A DNA stretch of 64,000 bases from G963675935 sp963675935 (GTDB lineage: Bacteria > Planctomycetota > Planctomycetia > Pirellulales > Thermoguttaceae), in NCBI GenBank assembly GCA_963675935.2, contig CAXXPV010000008.1, positions 1 to 64,000 of the forward strand, in the 5' to 3' direction. The position numbers and the translations under genes are program-made. Numbering within the stretch: the stretch's first letter is position 1; every line of letters starts with the position of its first letter. Positions 15,728-23,725 of the stretch are shown here, in pieces. A model generated the notes under the pieces. That model had not been told where the DNA came from. It searched no databases and saw only the letters and a program-made list of their open reading frames with translations.

Positions 15728-17089
15728 ATGCAACGTCAATTCTGTCGTTTGTCGTTTGTTGCGATGCTGCTTGCCGCCGCGGTATATTCACCGATGCAAA
15801 CGCCCGCGCGGGCCGAAACGCCGGCCGAGCGTGACGAGCGCATGGCGTGGTGGCGCGACGCCCGGTTCGGCATGTTCATCCACTGGGGTCTCTACGCGAT
15901 GCCAGCCCGCCATGAATGGGTGCGGCATAATGAGCGGATCACCAACGAACAGTATCAAAAATACTTCGAGAATTTCAATCCTGACCTCTACAATCCCAAG
16001 GATTGGGCGAAAATGGCGAAAGAGGCCGGCATGAAGTACGTCGTCCTCACCGCCAAACACCACGAAGGCTTTTGCAACTTCGACTCCAAATTCACTGATT
16101 ACAAATCGACCAACACACCCTGCAAAAAAGACTTGGTGAAGGAATACGTCGATGCGTTTCGGGCCGAGGGCCTGAAGGTCGGCTTCTACTACTCGCTGAT
16201 CGACTGGCACCATCCCGACTTCACCATCGATAAAGTTCACCCGCTACGGTCGGACAAAGACGACGATGCGTATTACGACAAGCTGAACAAAGGCCGCGAC
16301 ATGGCCAAGTATCGCCAGTACATGAAAGACCAAGTCCGCGAGCTTCTGACCAACTACGGCAAGATCGACATTATTTGGTTCGATTTCTCCTATCCCGGCA
16401 AGCACGGCAAAGGCCACGACGATTGGGATTCCGCGGGCTTGCTCAAGCTCACGCGCGAGTTGCAGCCCGGCATCTTGGTCGATAACCGCCTCGATCTGGA
16501 AGGCTCGGGTGATTTCGAGACGCCCGAGCAGACCTCGGCCGCCGATTTGCGCAAGAGTTTCGCCGGCAAACACATCGACTGGGAAACCTGCCAAACCTTC
16601 TCCGGCTCGTGGGGTTACTATCGCGATGAAATGACATGGAAGAGCACCGAGCAACTGCTCGACCTACTTATTTCGTCCGTCGCCCACGGCGGCAATTTGC
16701 TGCTGAACGTCGGGCCGACCGCTCGCGGCGAGTTCGACTATCGGGCGAAAGACCGCCTGGGGGGCCTCCGCGATTGGATGCACTACAATAGCCGCTCGAT
16801 CTACAGTTGCACCGAAGCGCCCGCCGGGTTCACCGCGCCGGACGGCACGCTTCTGACCTACAACCCCAAGACCAATCGCCTGTATCTGCACTTGATGAAG
16901 TATCCCACCGACGGCAAGCTGACGTTGACCGGCGTGGCCGACAAGGTGAAATACTCGCAGTTCCTGCACGACGCCTCGGAAATCCGCTACAGCCAAGGCG
17001 TCGACGCGAAGAAGAACGACTTGACATTTCAGTTCCCCAAGGACAAACCGCCGGTGACGATTCCGGTGGTCGAGATTTTCTTGAAGTAA
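15728..17089 (+). CDS. Alpha-L-fucosidase, glycoside hydrolase family 29, exported
   Basis: 453 residues. An N-terminal signal peptide (FVAMLLAAAVYSPMQTPARA) precedes the catalytic domain opening WWRDARFGMFIHWGLYAMPA. GH29 landmarks follow: YVVLTAKHHEGFCNF, GFYYSLIDWH, the nucleophile strand IDIIWFDF, and a C-terminal GGNLLLNVGP. Likely removes alpha-linked fucose from sulfated or host-type polysaccharides in the periplasm, a common planctomycete lifestyle; no sulfatase neighbour is present. The ATG at 15728 is chosen because it begins the signal peptide; upstream codons come from the MITE. It stands alone between a repeat and a converging gene. Confidence 0.92.
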   Translation: MQRQFCRLSFVAMLLAAAVYSPMQTPARAETPAERDERMAWWRDARFGMFIHWGLYAMPARHEWVRHNERITNEQYQKYFENFNPDLYNPKDWAKMAKEAGMKYVVLTAKHHEGFCNFDSKFTDYKSTNTPCKKDLVKEYVDAFRAEGLKVGFYYSLIDWHHPDFTIDKVHPLRSDKDDDAYYDKLNKGRDMAKYRQYMKDQVRELLTNYGKIDIIWFDFSYPGKHGKGHDDWDSAGLLKLTRELQPGILVDNRLDLEGSGDFETPEQTSAADLRKSFAGKHIDWETCQTFSGSWGYYRDEMTWKSTEQLLDLLISSVAHGGNLLLNVGPTARGEFDYRAKDRLGGLRDWMHYNSRSIYSCTEAPAGFTAPDGTLLTYNPKTNRLYLHLMKYPTDGKLTLTGVADKVKYSQFLHDASEIRYSQGVDAKKNDLTFQFPKDKPPVTIPVVEIFLK

Positions 17090-17230
17090 CCGGAACGCAA
17101 GCCGCGTAGCTGTTATGAACGACGATGGGGTGGCAGTTGCACTGCCACCCCATTCTTTTGCGCGATCATTGCAAAATTCTTGCGAAACCGCAAGCGGTTC
17201 TATTCCCGATTCTTGCGAAGCCGCAAGCGG

Positions 17231-19678
17231 CTATCGGCCGCCCAATCCCTTCGCCTTCCGCACCAAGTCCAAGAACTCGGCGCGATGTCCGTTCGGATCG
17301 CGTCCCAAAGCCGACGCCGCATACTCCTCGACCGCGGCCAGCGTCGCACGGCCCCGATGCGGCGAGCCTCGCAACACCAGCCCAAAAGCCGCCACCGATG
17401 ACGCGAATCGGAAATCGGCCGACGCCTGGCCGAATCGCTTTTCACTGTCCTTGGCGACAAACTCGATCAACCGGCTCTCGACGCCGTCGGGCTCCTTGTA
17501 GCGAAGACGAACGGTGAGCAGTTCGCCGCTCGCGGCGCTCTCGGTCAACTCTCTCGCGGGCTTCGCTTCCGGCGTTCGCTGATACTTCAACGGATGCTCC
17601 GAATCGCCGAGGTTTTCGTCGTTTCGCGCCGCGCTGGCCGGCACGATTTCATAAAGCGCCGTCACGGTGTGGCCCGCCCCGATCTCGCCGGCGTCCTTCC
17701 GGTCGTCGTGGAAGTCGCGGTTCGCCATCACCCGATTCTCGTAGCCCACCAACCGATAGCCCGCCACCTGGGCCGGATTGAACTCGACCTGAATCTTCAC
17801 GTCCTTGGCGATGGTGACGAGGCTGCCGGTCATCTGTTCGACCAGCACGCGGTGCGCCTCGCGGAGTCCGTCGATGTAGGCGTACAGTCCGTTGCCCTTG
17901 TCGGCCAGCTTTTCCATCTTGCTGTCCTTGAGGTTGCCCGTGCCGAAACCCAGCACGGTCAAAAACACGCCGGTTTTGGCCTTTTGCTGAATCAACCGCA
18001 CCAACTCGTCGTCGCTGGTGATGCCGACGTTCAAGTCGCCGTCGGTGCAAAGCACAACGCGGTTCGTGCCCTTCTCGACGAAATGCTCGGCCGCTTGGCT
18101 GTAGGCCAGTTGGATGCCCGCGCCGCCGTTGGTGCAGCCGCCGGCCTGCAAGGCGTCGATGGCGTCGAGGATTCGCTGTTTCTCATTTCCTCGGGCCGAG
18201 GGCAGCCGCACGCCGGTGCCGTCGGCATAGGTGACAATCGCCACGCGGTCGTCCTCGTGGAGTTGCTCGACCAGCATCCGCATGGCCTGTTTGACCAGCG
18301 GCAGCTTGTTCGGCTCGCCCATCGAGCCGGAAACGTCGAGCAGGAAGACGAAGTTGCTTGGGCCCCGTTCGCGTCGGTCGATCTCGCGGCCTTTCAGTCC
18401 GATCCGCACCAGTCGGTGGTCGGGCCGCCAGGGGCACTCGGCCGTTTCGAGATGGACGGCGAACGGCGCGGCGTCTTTCGGCGGCGCGTAATCGTATTGA
18501 AAATAGTTGACCATTTCCTCGATCCGCACGGCGTCGGGCGGGGGCAGCCGGCCTTCGTTCAAAAACCGCCGCACGTTGGCGTAGGAAGCCGTGTCAACGT
18601 CGATCGAGAACGTCGAAAGCGGCTGCCGGGCGACCGCCAGGAACGGGTTGTCGGCGATTCCCTCGTAGTGTTCCGTGCCGGGGCCGGAGGGCGGTTGCGA
18701 GCCGTGACCGGCGGGGCGACCTTCCTCTTGCGTGAAGGGGATGTCGAGATCGGCGCTGAAAAGCGGTTGCTGGCCATTTTGCCCAAGCTTTCCACTTCCA
18801 ACGCCCTTCCCACCATCCAACTTCTCTTCCTCTTCTTCTTGAACGATAGCGAGAGGCGTGGTGCGTCTCTTGGCAACGCTGCTTCCTCCTATTCCCGCCG
18901 GCCGCAGTGAATCTCGACCAAGGGGATTAGCCTTTGGTTGGCTAAAATACTCAACAGTCGCTGGCTTCCCTGGCGGCGGCAGCTCGCCGGGGCCACTGTC
19001 GTCGTAAGGAATTGCCGCTTTCGATGATCCCATCTGCTGTGCGAGCATTCCAGGCGCCTTGCCGTCAGCGGGCTTTTCATGCTTTCCGCCGATGCTGATT
19101 TCAGAGAGTGCGCCCCTATCTTTGTAACTCTCAGCATCGGCCGGCAGATCTTTTGGCTTTGCCTCCGCCGCTGGCGCATGATTGGCCGCCAATGCGGAAT
19201 ACTGAACGTCATCACGCGAGTAGTATGGCTCCGATTTCGCCGCCTCCTTCGCAGCGACCGACGAATCATTTCTTGCCATCTCTCGCCTTTCCAACATCTC
19301 CGGCAACATCAAAGCCACTGCCACGCACGCCGCGCAGCCGGCCGCGGCCAATGCCAAAAACCAGCGCCGACGATGCCCCGCGTGCGCCGGCTTTTCGGCC
19401 GCCGTCGGTTTCTCGACAGTCTCTTCCTGTTGAAGCTGCTTTTCAACCGCCTCGCGTAGCGCGGCCGAAGGCGCTAGCGCCGGCGTCGCTTCGTAGGCGT
19501 GCCGCACCTGTCCGGCCAGCGCCGCGGACTCTTCGACCTGCCGCCGCGCCTTTTCCGATCGGGCGACGAGCTCTTCGGCCGCCTCGCGTTCGCGGCCCAA
19601 AAGCTGTTCGAGCGCGAAGGCCGTAAGCTGCGCGTCGTGGACTTCCCGAGCGTCGGCGTTGTCGTGATTGGTATTCAT
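17231..19678 (-). CDS. VWA-domain protein (YfbK/DUF3520 type) with anti-sigma-like N-terminus
   Basis: 815 residues. The N-terminal cytoplasmic part (EVHDAQLTAFALEQLLG...ELVARSEKARRQVEE) resembles a zinc-less anti-sigma domain; a membrane helix follows (RRRWFLALAAAGCAACVAVALM). A low-complexity linker of about 200 residues leads to a YfbK-like domain (PLSTFSIDVDTASYANVRRFL), then a von Willebrand A domain with MIDAS motif DVSGSMG and the conserved Thr/Asp region, and a C-terminal DUF3520 part ending in RAEFLDLVRKAKGL. The start at 19678 is preferred to 19807. An ECF sigma factor gene lies just upstream on the same strand, so this is probably its membrane-bound regulator as well. Confidence 0.87.
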   Translation of the reverse strand: MNTNHDNADAREVHDAQLTAFALEQLLGREREAAEELVARSEKARRQVEESAALAGQVRHAYEATPALAPSAALREAVEKQLQQEETVEKPTAAEKPAHAGHRRRWFLALAAAGCAACVAVALMLPEMLERREMARNDSSVAAKEAAKSEPYYSRDDVQYSALAANHAPAAEAKPKDLPADAESYKDRGALSEISIGGKHEKPADGKAPGMLAQQMGSSKAAIPYDDSGPGELPPPGKPATVEYFSQPKANPLGRDSLRPAGIGGSSVAKRRTTPLAIVQEEEEEKLDGGKGVGSGKLGQNGQQPLFSADLDIPFTQEEGRPAGHGSQPPSGPGTEHYEGIADNPFLAVARQPLSTFSIDVDTASYANVRRFLNEGRLPPPDAVRIEEMVNYFQYDYAPPKDAAPFAVHLETAECPWRPDHRLVRIGLKGREIDRRERGPSNFVFLLDVSGSMGEPNKLPLVKQAMRMLVEQLHEDDRVAIVTYADGTGVRLPSARGNEKQRILDAIDALQAGGCTNGGAGIQLAYSQAAEHFVEKGTNRVVLCTDGDLNVGITSDDELVRLIQQKAKTGVFLTVLGFGTGNLKDSKMEKLADKGNGLYAYIDGLREAHRVLVEQMTGSLVTIAKDVKIQVEFNPAQVAGYRLVGYENRVMANRDFHDDRKDAGEIGAGHTVTALYEIVPASAARNDENLGDSEHPLKYQRTPEAKPARELTESAASGELLTVRLRYKEPDGVESRLIEFVAKDSEKRFGQASADFRFASSVAAFGLVLRGSPHRGRATLAAVEEYAASALGRDPNGHRAEFLDLVRKAKGLGGR

Positions 19679-19877
19679 AATCGCACCTCGAATTGAAATC
19701 AGATAATTTCGTGTAATAGCCGGGGGCCAACGGCCCGCGGAATTTGCTTTCCATCGCCAACGATGCCGATATTCATGATCTGAATGGCCGGCAAACTCGT
19801 TTTTCATGAAGCATCGCGTACTCGCCGCTCCAACGCGGCGAACAAGTTCGCCGGCTAAACGGCTGATGCATCTCCCC

Positions 19878-20396
19878 CTATCCCCTCATCGCCGCCACCG
19901 CCGGATGCTGCCGTAGCTGCTTCAGCGCCCGATGCACGATCACCCGGACGTTGCCCTCGGTCGTGCTGGTCATCTCGGCGATCTGGCGGTAACTAAAACC
20001 CTCGGACCAGAACAAAACCGCCTCACGCTGGGCGGTCGGCAGTTGATCGACCAGCCGGTTGATCGAGCGGGCGAGATCGGCCTGTTCGGCCGACGCCGCG
20101 GGATCGGGCCGATCATCGGCGCAATCGCCCGGCTCGATCCGGCCCGGCACGCCGTCGCGCCGCCGCAAAATGTCGATGGCGTAATTCCGGCACACGGCGA
20201 ACAGCCACGGCCGGAGCCGTGGGCCGAGCCGTTCGGCCGACTCGCCGCAGAGCCGCAGAAAGACGTGTTGCACGGCGTCGCGTGCCGCGTTTTCGTCGCC
20301 CAGCAATCGGACGGCGAACCGCAGCAGCCGGGTTTCATACCGTTCGAGCGCGCCGAGCACCCAGCCTCGCCGATCGATCGTGCTTGTCTGCTCCAT
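19878..20396 (-). CDS. ECF-type RNA polymerase sigma factor
   Basis: 172 residues with region 2 (LLRFAVRLLGDENAARDAVQHVFLRLC, and RPWLFAVCRNYAIDILRRR for the -10 contact helix) and region 4 (LPTAQREAVLFWSEGFSYRQIAEMTSTTEGNVRVIVHRALKQLR, a helix-turn-helix). The start at 20396 has a gggag site upstream; the longer frame adds nine residues. It precedes the VWA/anti-sigma-like gene by about 200 bases on the same strand, a pairing that suggests sigma and membrane regulator in one unit. The spacer between them contains an aacaagttcgccggctaaac repeat arm. The signal is unknown. Confidence 0.9.
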   Translation of the reverse strand: MEQTSTIDRRGWVLGALERYETRLLRFAVRLLGDENAARDAVQHVFLRLCGESAERLGPRLRPWLFAVCRNYAIDILRRRDGVPGRIEPGDCADDRPDPAASAEQADLARSINRLVDQLPTAQREAVLFWSEGFSYRQIAEMTSTTEGNVRVIVHRALKQLRQHPAVAAMRG

Positions 20397-20689
20397 CAGC
20401 TTTCTCCCGTGTCGTGGTCCCACTACCCTAAGAACGTGTGGGCGGCGAGTTCGTTACAGAGCATGACCGGAATTTTCGGAAATGTCGAGCGGGGGGGAGG
20501 TAAACCCTAGAGAAAGCCGCTTGCGGCTTCGCAGTGAGAATATCCAAAGTCCAACTGTCTATTAACCGCCAGCCGCTTTTCCCCGCCAATCCCTAATCCC
20601 CAATTCCTAATCCCTTTTCCCTACCATCGACAGACACGGAACGACGAAAACGCCGACCGGCTCCGATTCATCGAAATCGTTGAAAATCC

Positions 20690-21307
20690 GTGACGCCGGC
20701 CCCCGATATTGAAACCATGATGATGGATCCGGCGGTGAAAACCGGGATGGCCGTTTGCGTTTTGCTGGCAGGCATCTGCGCGGCGTCGTTGTTTCGACGC
20801 GACGCGCCGCGACATAAATCTGGCGACAAACCTGCTGCTGGAGAGCTTCGGATTCGTTCCCGCCTGAATGCCCCCGCATCGGCCGCAAAGACCGCAAAAG
20901 CCACGCCGGCCGTAAATTTCTCCACCGACTACGGCAAAACGCCCGAGAAAACCGGCTCAGACGATCCGTTGTTCGCCGACCGGCCGGCCACGATCGTCAC
21001 ACCGTTGGCCCATCGGGAATCGCCCCCGCCGATGTCGTCAAACTATCCCGAGAACAAGACGGCAACAAGTTCCCGCTGGGGCGCGTCGATGGAAATGATG
21101 CTGCCGGTCGTCAAGACGGCCGACGAGACGCCGCAAACCCACCGGATCGTCGATGGCGACACGTTGGCCGCGTTGGCCGAGCGTTATTTGGGCGACGCCT
21201 CGCGTGCCGGGGAGATTTTCGAGGCGAACCGCGGTGTAATTGCCAGCCCCGAACTGCTCACAATCGGCGTGGAACTCAAGATTCCGCCGAAACGCGCTCG
21301 TCCGTAG
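20690..21307 (+). CDS. LysM-domain protein with N-terminal membrane anchor
   Basis: 205 residues. A hydrophobic helix (TGMAVCVLLAGICAASLF) near residues 18-36 anchors or exports the protein; a Pro/Ala-rich linker follows, and a LysM domain fills the last 55 residues (HRIVDGDTLAALAERYLGDASRAGEIFEANRG...LTIGVELKIP). LysM binds peptidoglycan or chitin-like glycans, so it probably contacts the cell wall. The start may be 20690, 20717 or 20720; I see no decisive ribosome site. It is followed in the same direction by an outer-membrane-type protein. Confidence 0.78.
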   Translation: MTPAPDIETMMMDPAVKTGMAVCVLLAGICAASLFRRDAPRHKSGDKPAAGELRIRSRLNAPASAAKTAKATPAVNFSTDYGKTPEKTGSDDPLFADRPATIVTPLAHRESPPPMSSNYPENKTATSSRWGASMEMMLPVVKTADETPQTHRIVDGDTLAALAERYLGDASRAGEIFEANRGVIASPELLTIGVELKIPPKRARP

Positions 21308-21438
21308 CTGCCCCCCTCTCTGTAGTGGGATTCTCGGTGTTCCAGCGTCCACGTGACATTGACGCGTCCCACGATGGTGGTTAGCATTCGCCCTCCACAA
21401 ATGCGATGCCCATCGACGACATCGCGGGAGTACGAATC

Positions 21439-22500
21439 ATGTCTCGAATCCATGCGACCGCATGGCCGCTTGTTTTCACGGTTTTGGCATTTTTTGCAGT
21501 CCTCGATCGGCCCGCGGCGGGCGACGATGCCTACTACACGCCCCCACCGGCGGCGATTCCAGCCCCGGGCACGACGGTTTTGGCCCCCAGCCTCCAAGCG
21601 CAACCCCAAACCACCTCGCCGGAACCGTTGCCGTCGCCCGTGCCATCGCTTACGCTTTCCGACGGCTCGTGGCCGCCCGTGGCCCGGAACTCCGGCGCAG
21701 TCAACTCCGGCACTGCCCGCACGTACGAGGCCGGCCGGCAAAACTGGACGACCGAACCGGAACGCACGGCGGCCGTGACGGTGGCCCCCGCGCCGGTCGA
21801 GCGACTCATCGAATCGACCTGGTATTTTCGCCAAGACGCCTATTACTGGAACGAGCGGGTCGGCGGCGAGGATTTCGTCAAGGAGTCCGGCCCGCTATCG
21901 ACGCTCGGCTACATGCACCGCAGCGGAGTCGAACGGATTCGTTTTGAGTTGTTCGGCGGCACGATGTCGTATGACGGCGGCGCTCAGGACGGCTATGGCA
22001 ACTACGAACCTTACCACGATTCCTTCGGCACCGATTATCTCGGTTTCCGCGGCGAGTATGAACTGCTCGTCGAACCGGACTCGTGGAACTGTCTGCGGGC
22101 GTTCGTCGGAATTGGAACGCGGTTTTGGCTCCGCAACTTGAACGACTCGTTCACGCCCAGCGGCTCGCCGGTTTGGGGTTATCAGGAAAGCTGGTGGACC
22201 GTCTATCCTTACGTGGGCCTGGAGACCAAGGAATCGAAGGAGCCCGGCCCGCAACTGTTCTTTTCCGCCCGGGTCGGCGCGACGCCTTTGACCTATCAAT
22301 ACGCCACGTATTTTGAAACCGTGGTGTATCCGAAGTGCGGCGTCACGGGCCAAGCGGAACTCGGCGTGCGATGCAAGAACTATTCAATCTCGGCGTTTCT
22401 GGAAGGCATGACCTGGGGCAAATCGGCCATGGTCCGCGACACCTATCAGCCGGAATCGCGGATGCTGACCATCGGCGGCAAGGTCGCCTATACGTTTTAA
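21439..22500 (+). CDS. Exported beta-rich (outer-membrane type) protein, unassigned
   Basis: 353 residues. A signal peptide (AWPLVFTVLAFFAVLDRPAAG) precedes a Pro-rich segment of about 80 residues, then a domain of alternating aromatic/polar strands (IRFELFGGTMSYDGG, DYLGFRGEYELLVE, FVGIGTRFWLRNL, PYVGLETKESK, AELGVRCKNYSISAFLEG) ending in VAYTF, a C-terminal Phe as in many outer-membrane beta barrels. I do not recognise a named family. The start at 21439 begins the signal peptide; the frame opens at 21406. Confidence 0.7.
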   Translation: MSRIHATAWPLVFTVLAFFAVLDRPAAGDDAYYTPPPAAIPAPGTTVLAPSLQAQPQTTSPEPLPSPVPSLTLSDGSWPPVARNSGAVNSGTARTYEAGRQNWTTEPERTAAVTVAPAPVERLIESTWYFRQDAYYWNERVGGEDFVKESGPLSTLGYMHRSGVERIRFELFGGTMSYDGGAQDGYGNYEPYHDSFGTDYLGFRGEYELLVEPDSWNCLRAFVGIGTRFWLRNLNDSFTPSGSPVWGYQESWWTVYPYVGLETKESKEPGPQLFFSARVGATPLTYQYATYFETVVYPKCGVTGQAELGVRCKNYSISAFLEGMTWGKSAMVRDTYQPESRMLTIGGKVAYTF

Positions 22501-22515
22501 CGATTCGGGCCAACC

Positions 22516-22591
22516 GGGGACTGGTCCATTTTTCGGCGAGAAAACCTGTTTTGCCGAAAAAACGTCAGGCCGAAAACATGGACCTGTCCCC
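22516..22591. repeat. Palindrome of the GGGGACTGGTCCATTTTTCGG type (copy 1)
   Basis: Arms ggggactggtccatttttcg and cgaaaacatggacctgtccc across about 30 bases. The same unit occurs inside the amidohydrolase gene at 37371-37447. Related units (ggggactggctcc/gagccagtcccc) lie at 55644-55820. Here it fills the spacer between two converging genes and could serve as a two-way terminator. Confidence 0.7.
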
Positions 22592-22602
22592 TTCTCGCGG
22601 CG

Positions 22603-23577
22603 TTACGCGGCGCGAATCGCCTCGTCATCTTCGGCATCGCTTTTATTGACGGGTTTCTTCTTAACAACCTTCTTTTTAACAACCTTCTTTTTAACAACCT
22701 TCTTTTTAACAACCTTCTTTTTAACAACCTTCTTTTTGGCGGACTTTTTGAGAGTCTTCTTTTTAACAGCCTTCTTAACGGTCTTTTTGGCCTTCTTCTT
22801 TTCCGCAACCGGCTCCGTGGCAGGCGATTTCTCGCCATTGCCGTCGCCGGCGTTCGTCTCAAGCTCAATGCCGAAGACCGCGCCGACGTCGGCCGCCGCA
22901 AGCCGCTTCGATTTCCCACGCGAGGTCGCCGCCGCCACCGCGCGTTCAGCGTCGGCCTGGATCAAGTCTTCGTGATTCACGCCGCGCAGCGTGAAGAGCA
23001 ATTCGGGCTTCGCGTCCAATCGGGCGCCGACGCCGTAAAGCACCGCCGCGACGTGCTTGCACATCACGGCCGAATCGGGGCAACTGCAACCGAGTTTGAT
23101 CTCGTTGGCCAACGGAAACAGCCCTTCCTTGCGATCGGTGACGACCTCCATCACGTGGTCCGAAAGCCGGCCCTGGAGCAGTTCCAACAGCGAGCCGATT
23201 TGTCCGCTGCAACGCGACTTGATGGCCTTCCACTTTGTCGTGGGCAACGGCTTGACGGTGATCTTGACGGTGTAAAGCTCGGAGCCGGACACTTTCGCCT
23301 CGATCGAACCCTTGGCGACGGCCAGATGGCAAACCGAGCCGTTGCGCACGTAGGTGCGGCCGCGCGGCAGGCGATTTTCATAATCGTGGAACGACTCGAT
23401 GTGGTCGCACCAGCCCACGCCCCAAAAGCTCTTGGCGATTTTTCGGCCCTCGATCGTGACCGGCTGCACGTCAACGCCCTTTTCCCGCAGGGCGTCCATT
23501 TCTTTCGCGGCCTGCTGCCGGCGTTCGCCCACCGAAACGTAAGGGGCCCAGCCGCCGTATCCGTAGCCGTAACCCAT
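22603..23577 (-). CDS. SWIM zinc-finger protein with Lys-rich repeat tail
   Basis: 324 residues. Starts with a Tyr/Gly-rich MGYGYGYGGW, then a domain with SFWGVGWCDHIESF and RTYVRNGSVCHLAV; the SWIM motif is CSCPDSAVMCKH (CxCx(n)CxH). The last 90 residues are a histone-H1-like tail with five or more KKKVV units. It lies 148 bases downstream of an SNF2 helicase gene on the same strand; SWIM protein/SNF2 pairs are a recurrent bacterial combination thought to act on DNA. The tail probably binds nucleic acid; repeat number may vary between strains. Confidence 0.85.
   Translation of the reverse strand: MGYGYGYGGWAPYVSVGERRQQAAKEMDALREKGVDVQPVTIEGRKIAKSFWGVGWCDHIESFHDYENRLPRGRTYVRNGSVCHLAVAKGSIEAKVSGSELYTVKITVKPLPTTKWKAIKSRCSGQIGSLLELLQGRLSDHVMEVVTDRKEGLFPLANEIKLGCSCPDSAVMCKHVAAVLYGVGARLDAKPELLFTLRGVNHEDLIQADAERAVAAATSRGKSKRLAAADVGAVFGIELETNAGDGNGEKSPATEPVAEKKKAKKTVKKAVKKKTLKKSAKKKVVKKKVVKKKVVKKKVVKKKVVKKKPVNKSDAEDDEAIRAA
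22655..22738. repeat. 15-bp tandem repeat coding for KKKVV units
   Basis: On the plus strand the unit aaccttctttttaac repeats about five times head to tail with near-perfect identity, encoding Lys-Lys-Lys-Val-Val on the minus strand. Whole-codon unit length keeps the frame, so copy-number change would only lengthen or shorten the tail. Confidence 0.85.
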
Positions 23578-23622
23578 GACGATTCTCCTTTGGTTCGTTG
23601 GGAGGTTTAGTAATGTGATGTC

Positions 23623-23699
23623 GTTTAGCCGGCGAGCTTGCTCGCCGCGTTTTGGCTGAAATTGCGAACAACCGCGGCAAACAAGTTCGCCGGCTAAAC
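23623..23699. repeat. Palindrome of the GTTTAGCCGGCGA type
   Basis: Arms gtttagccggcgagcttgct and caagttcgccggctaaac. Related units: 26496-26574 and 57812-57843, plus single arms near 19840-19860 and 53075. It lies in the short spacer between the SNF2 and SWIM genes. Confidence 0.7.
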
Positions 23700-23725
23700 A
23701 GTGTAAACAAAAATCTCTCGAATCG

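Noticed and set aside
22655..22738. CRISPR-like array
   Set aside because: The repeats are contiguous 15-base coding units without spacers and encode KKKVV in the SWIM protein.
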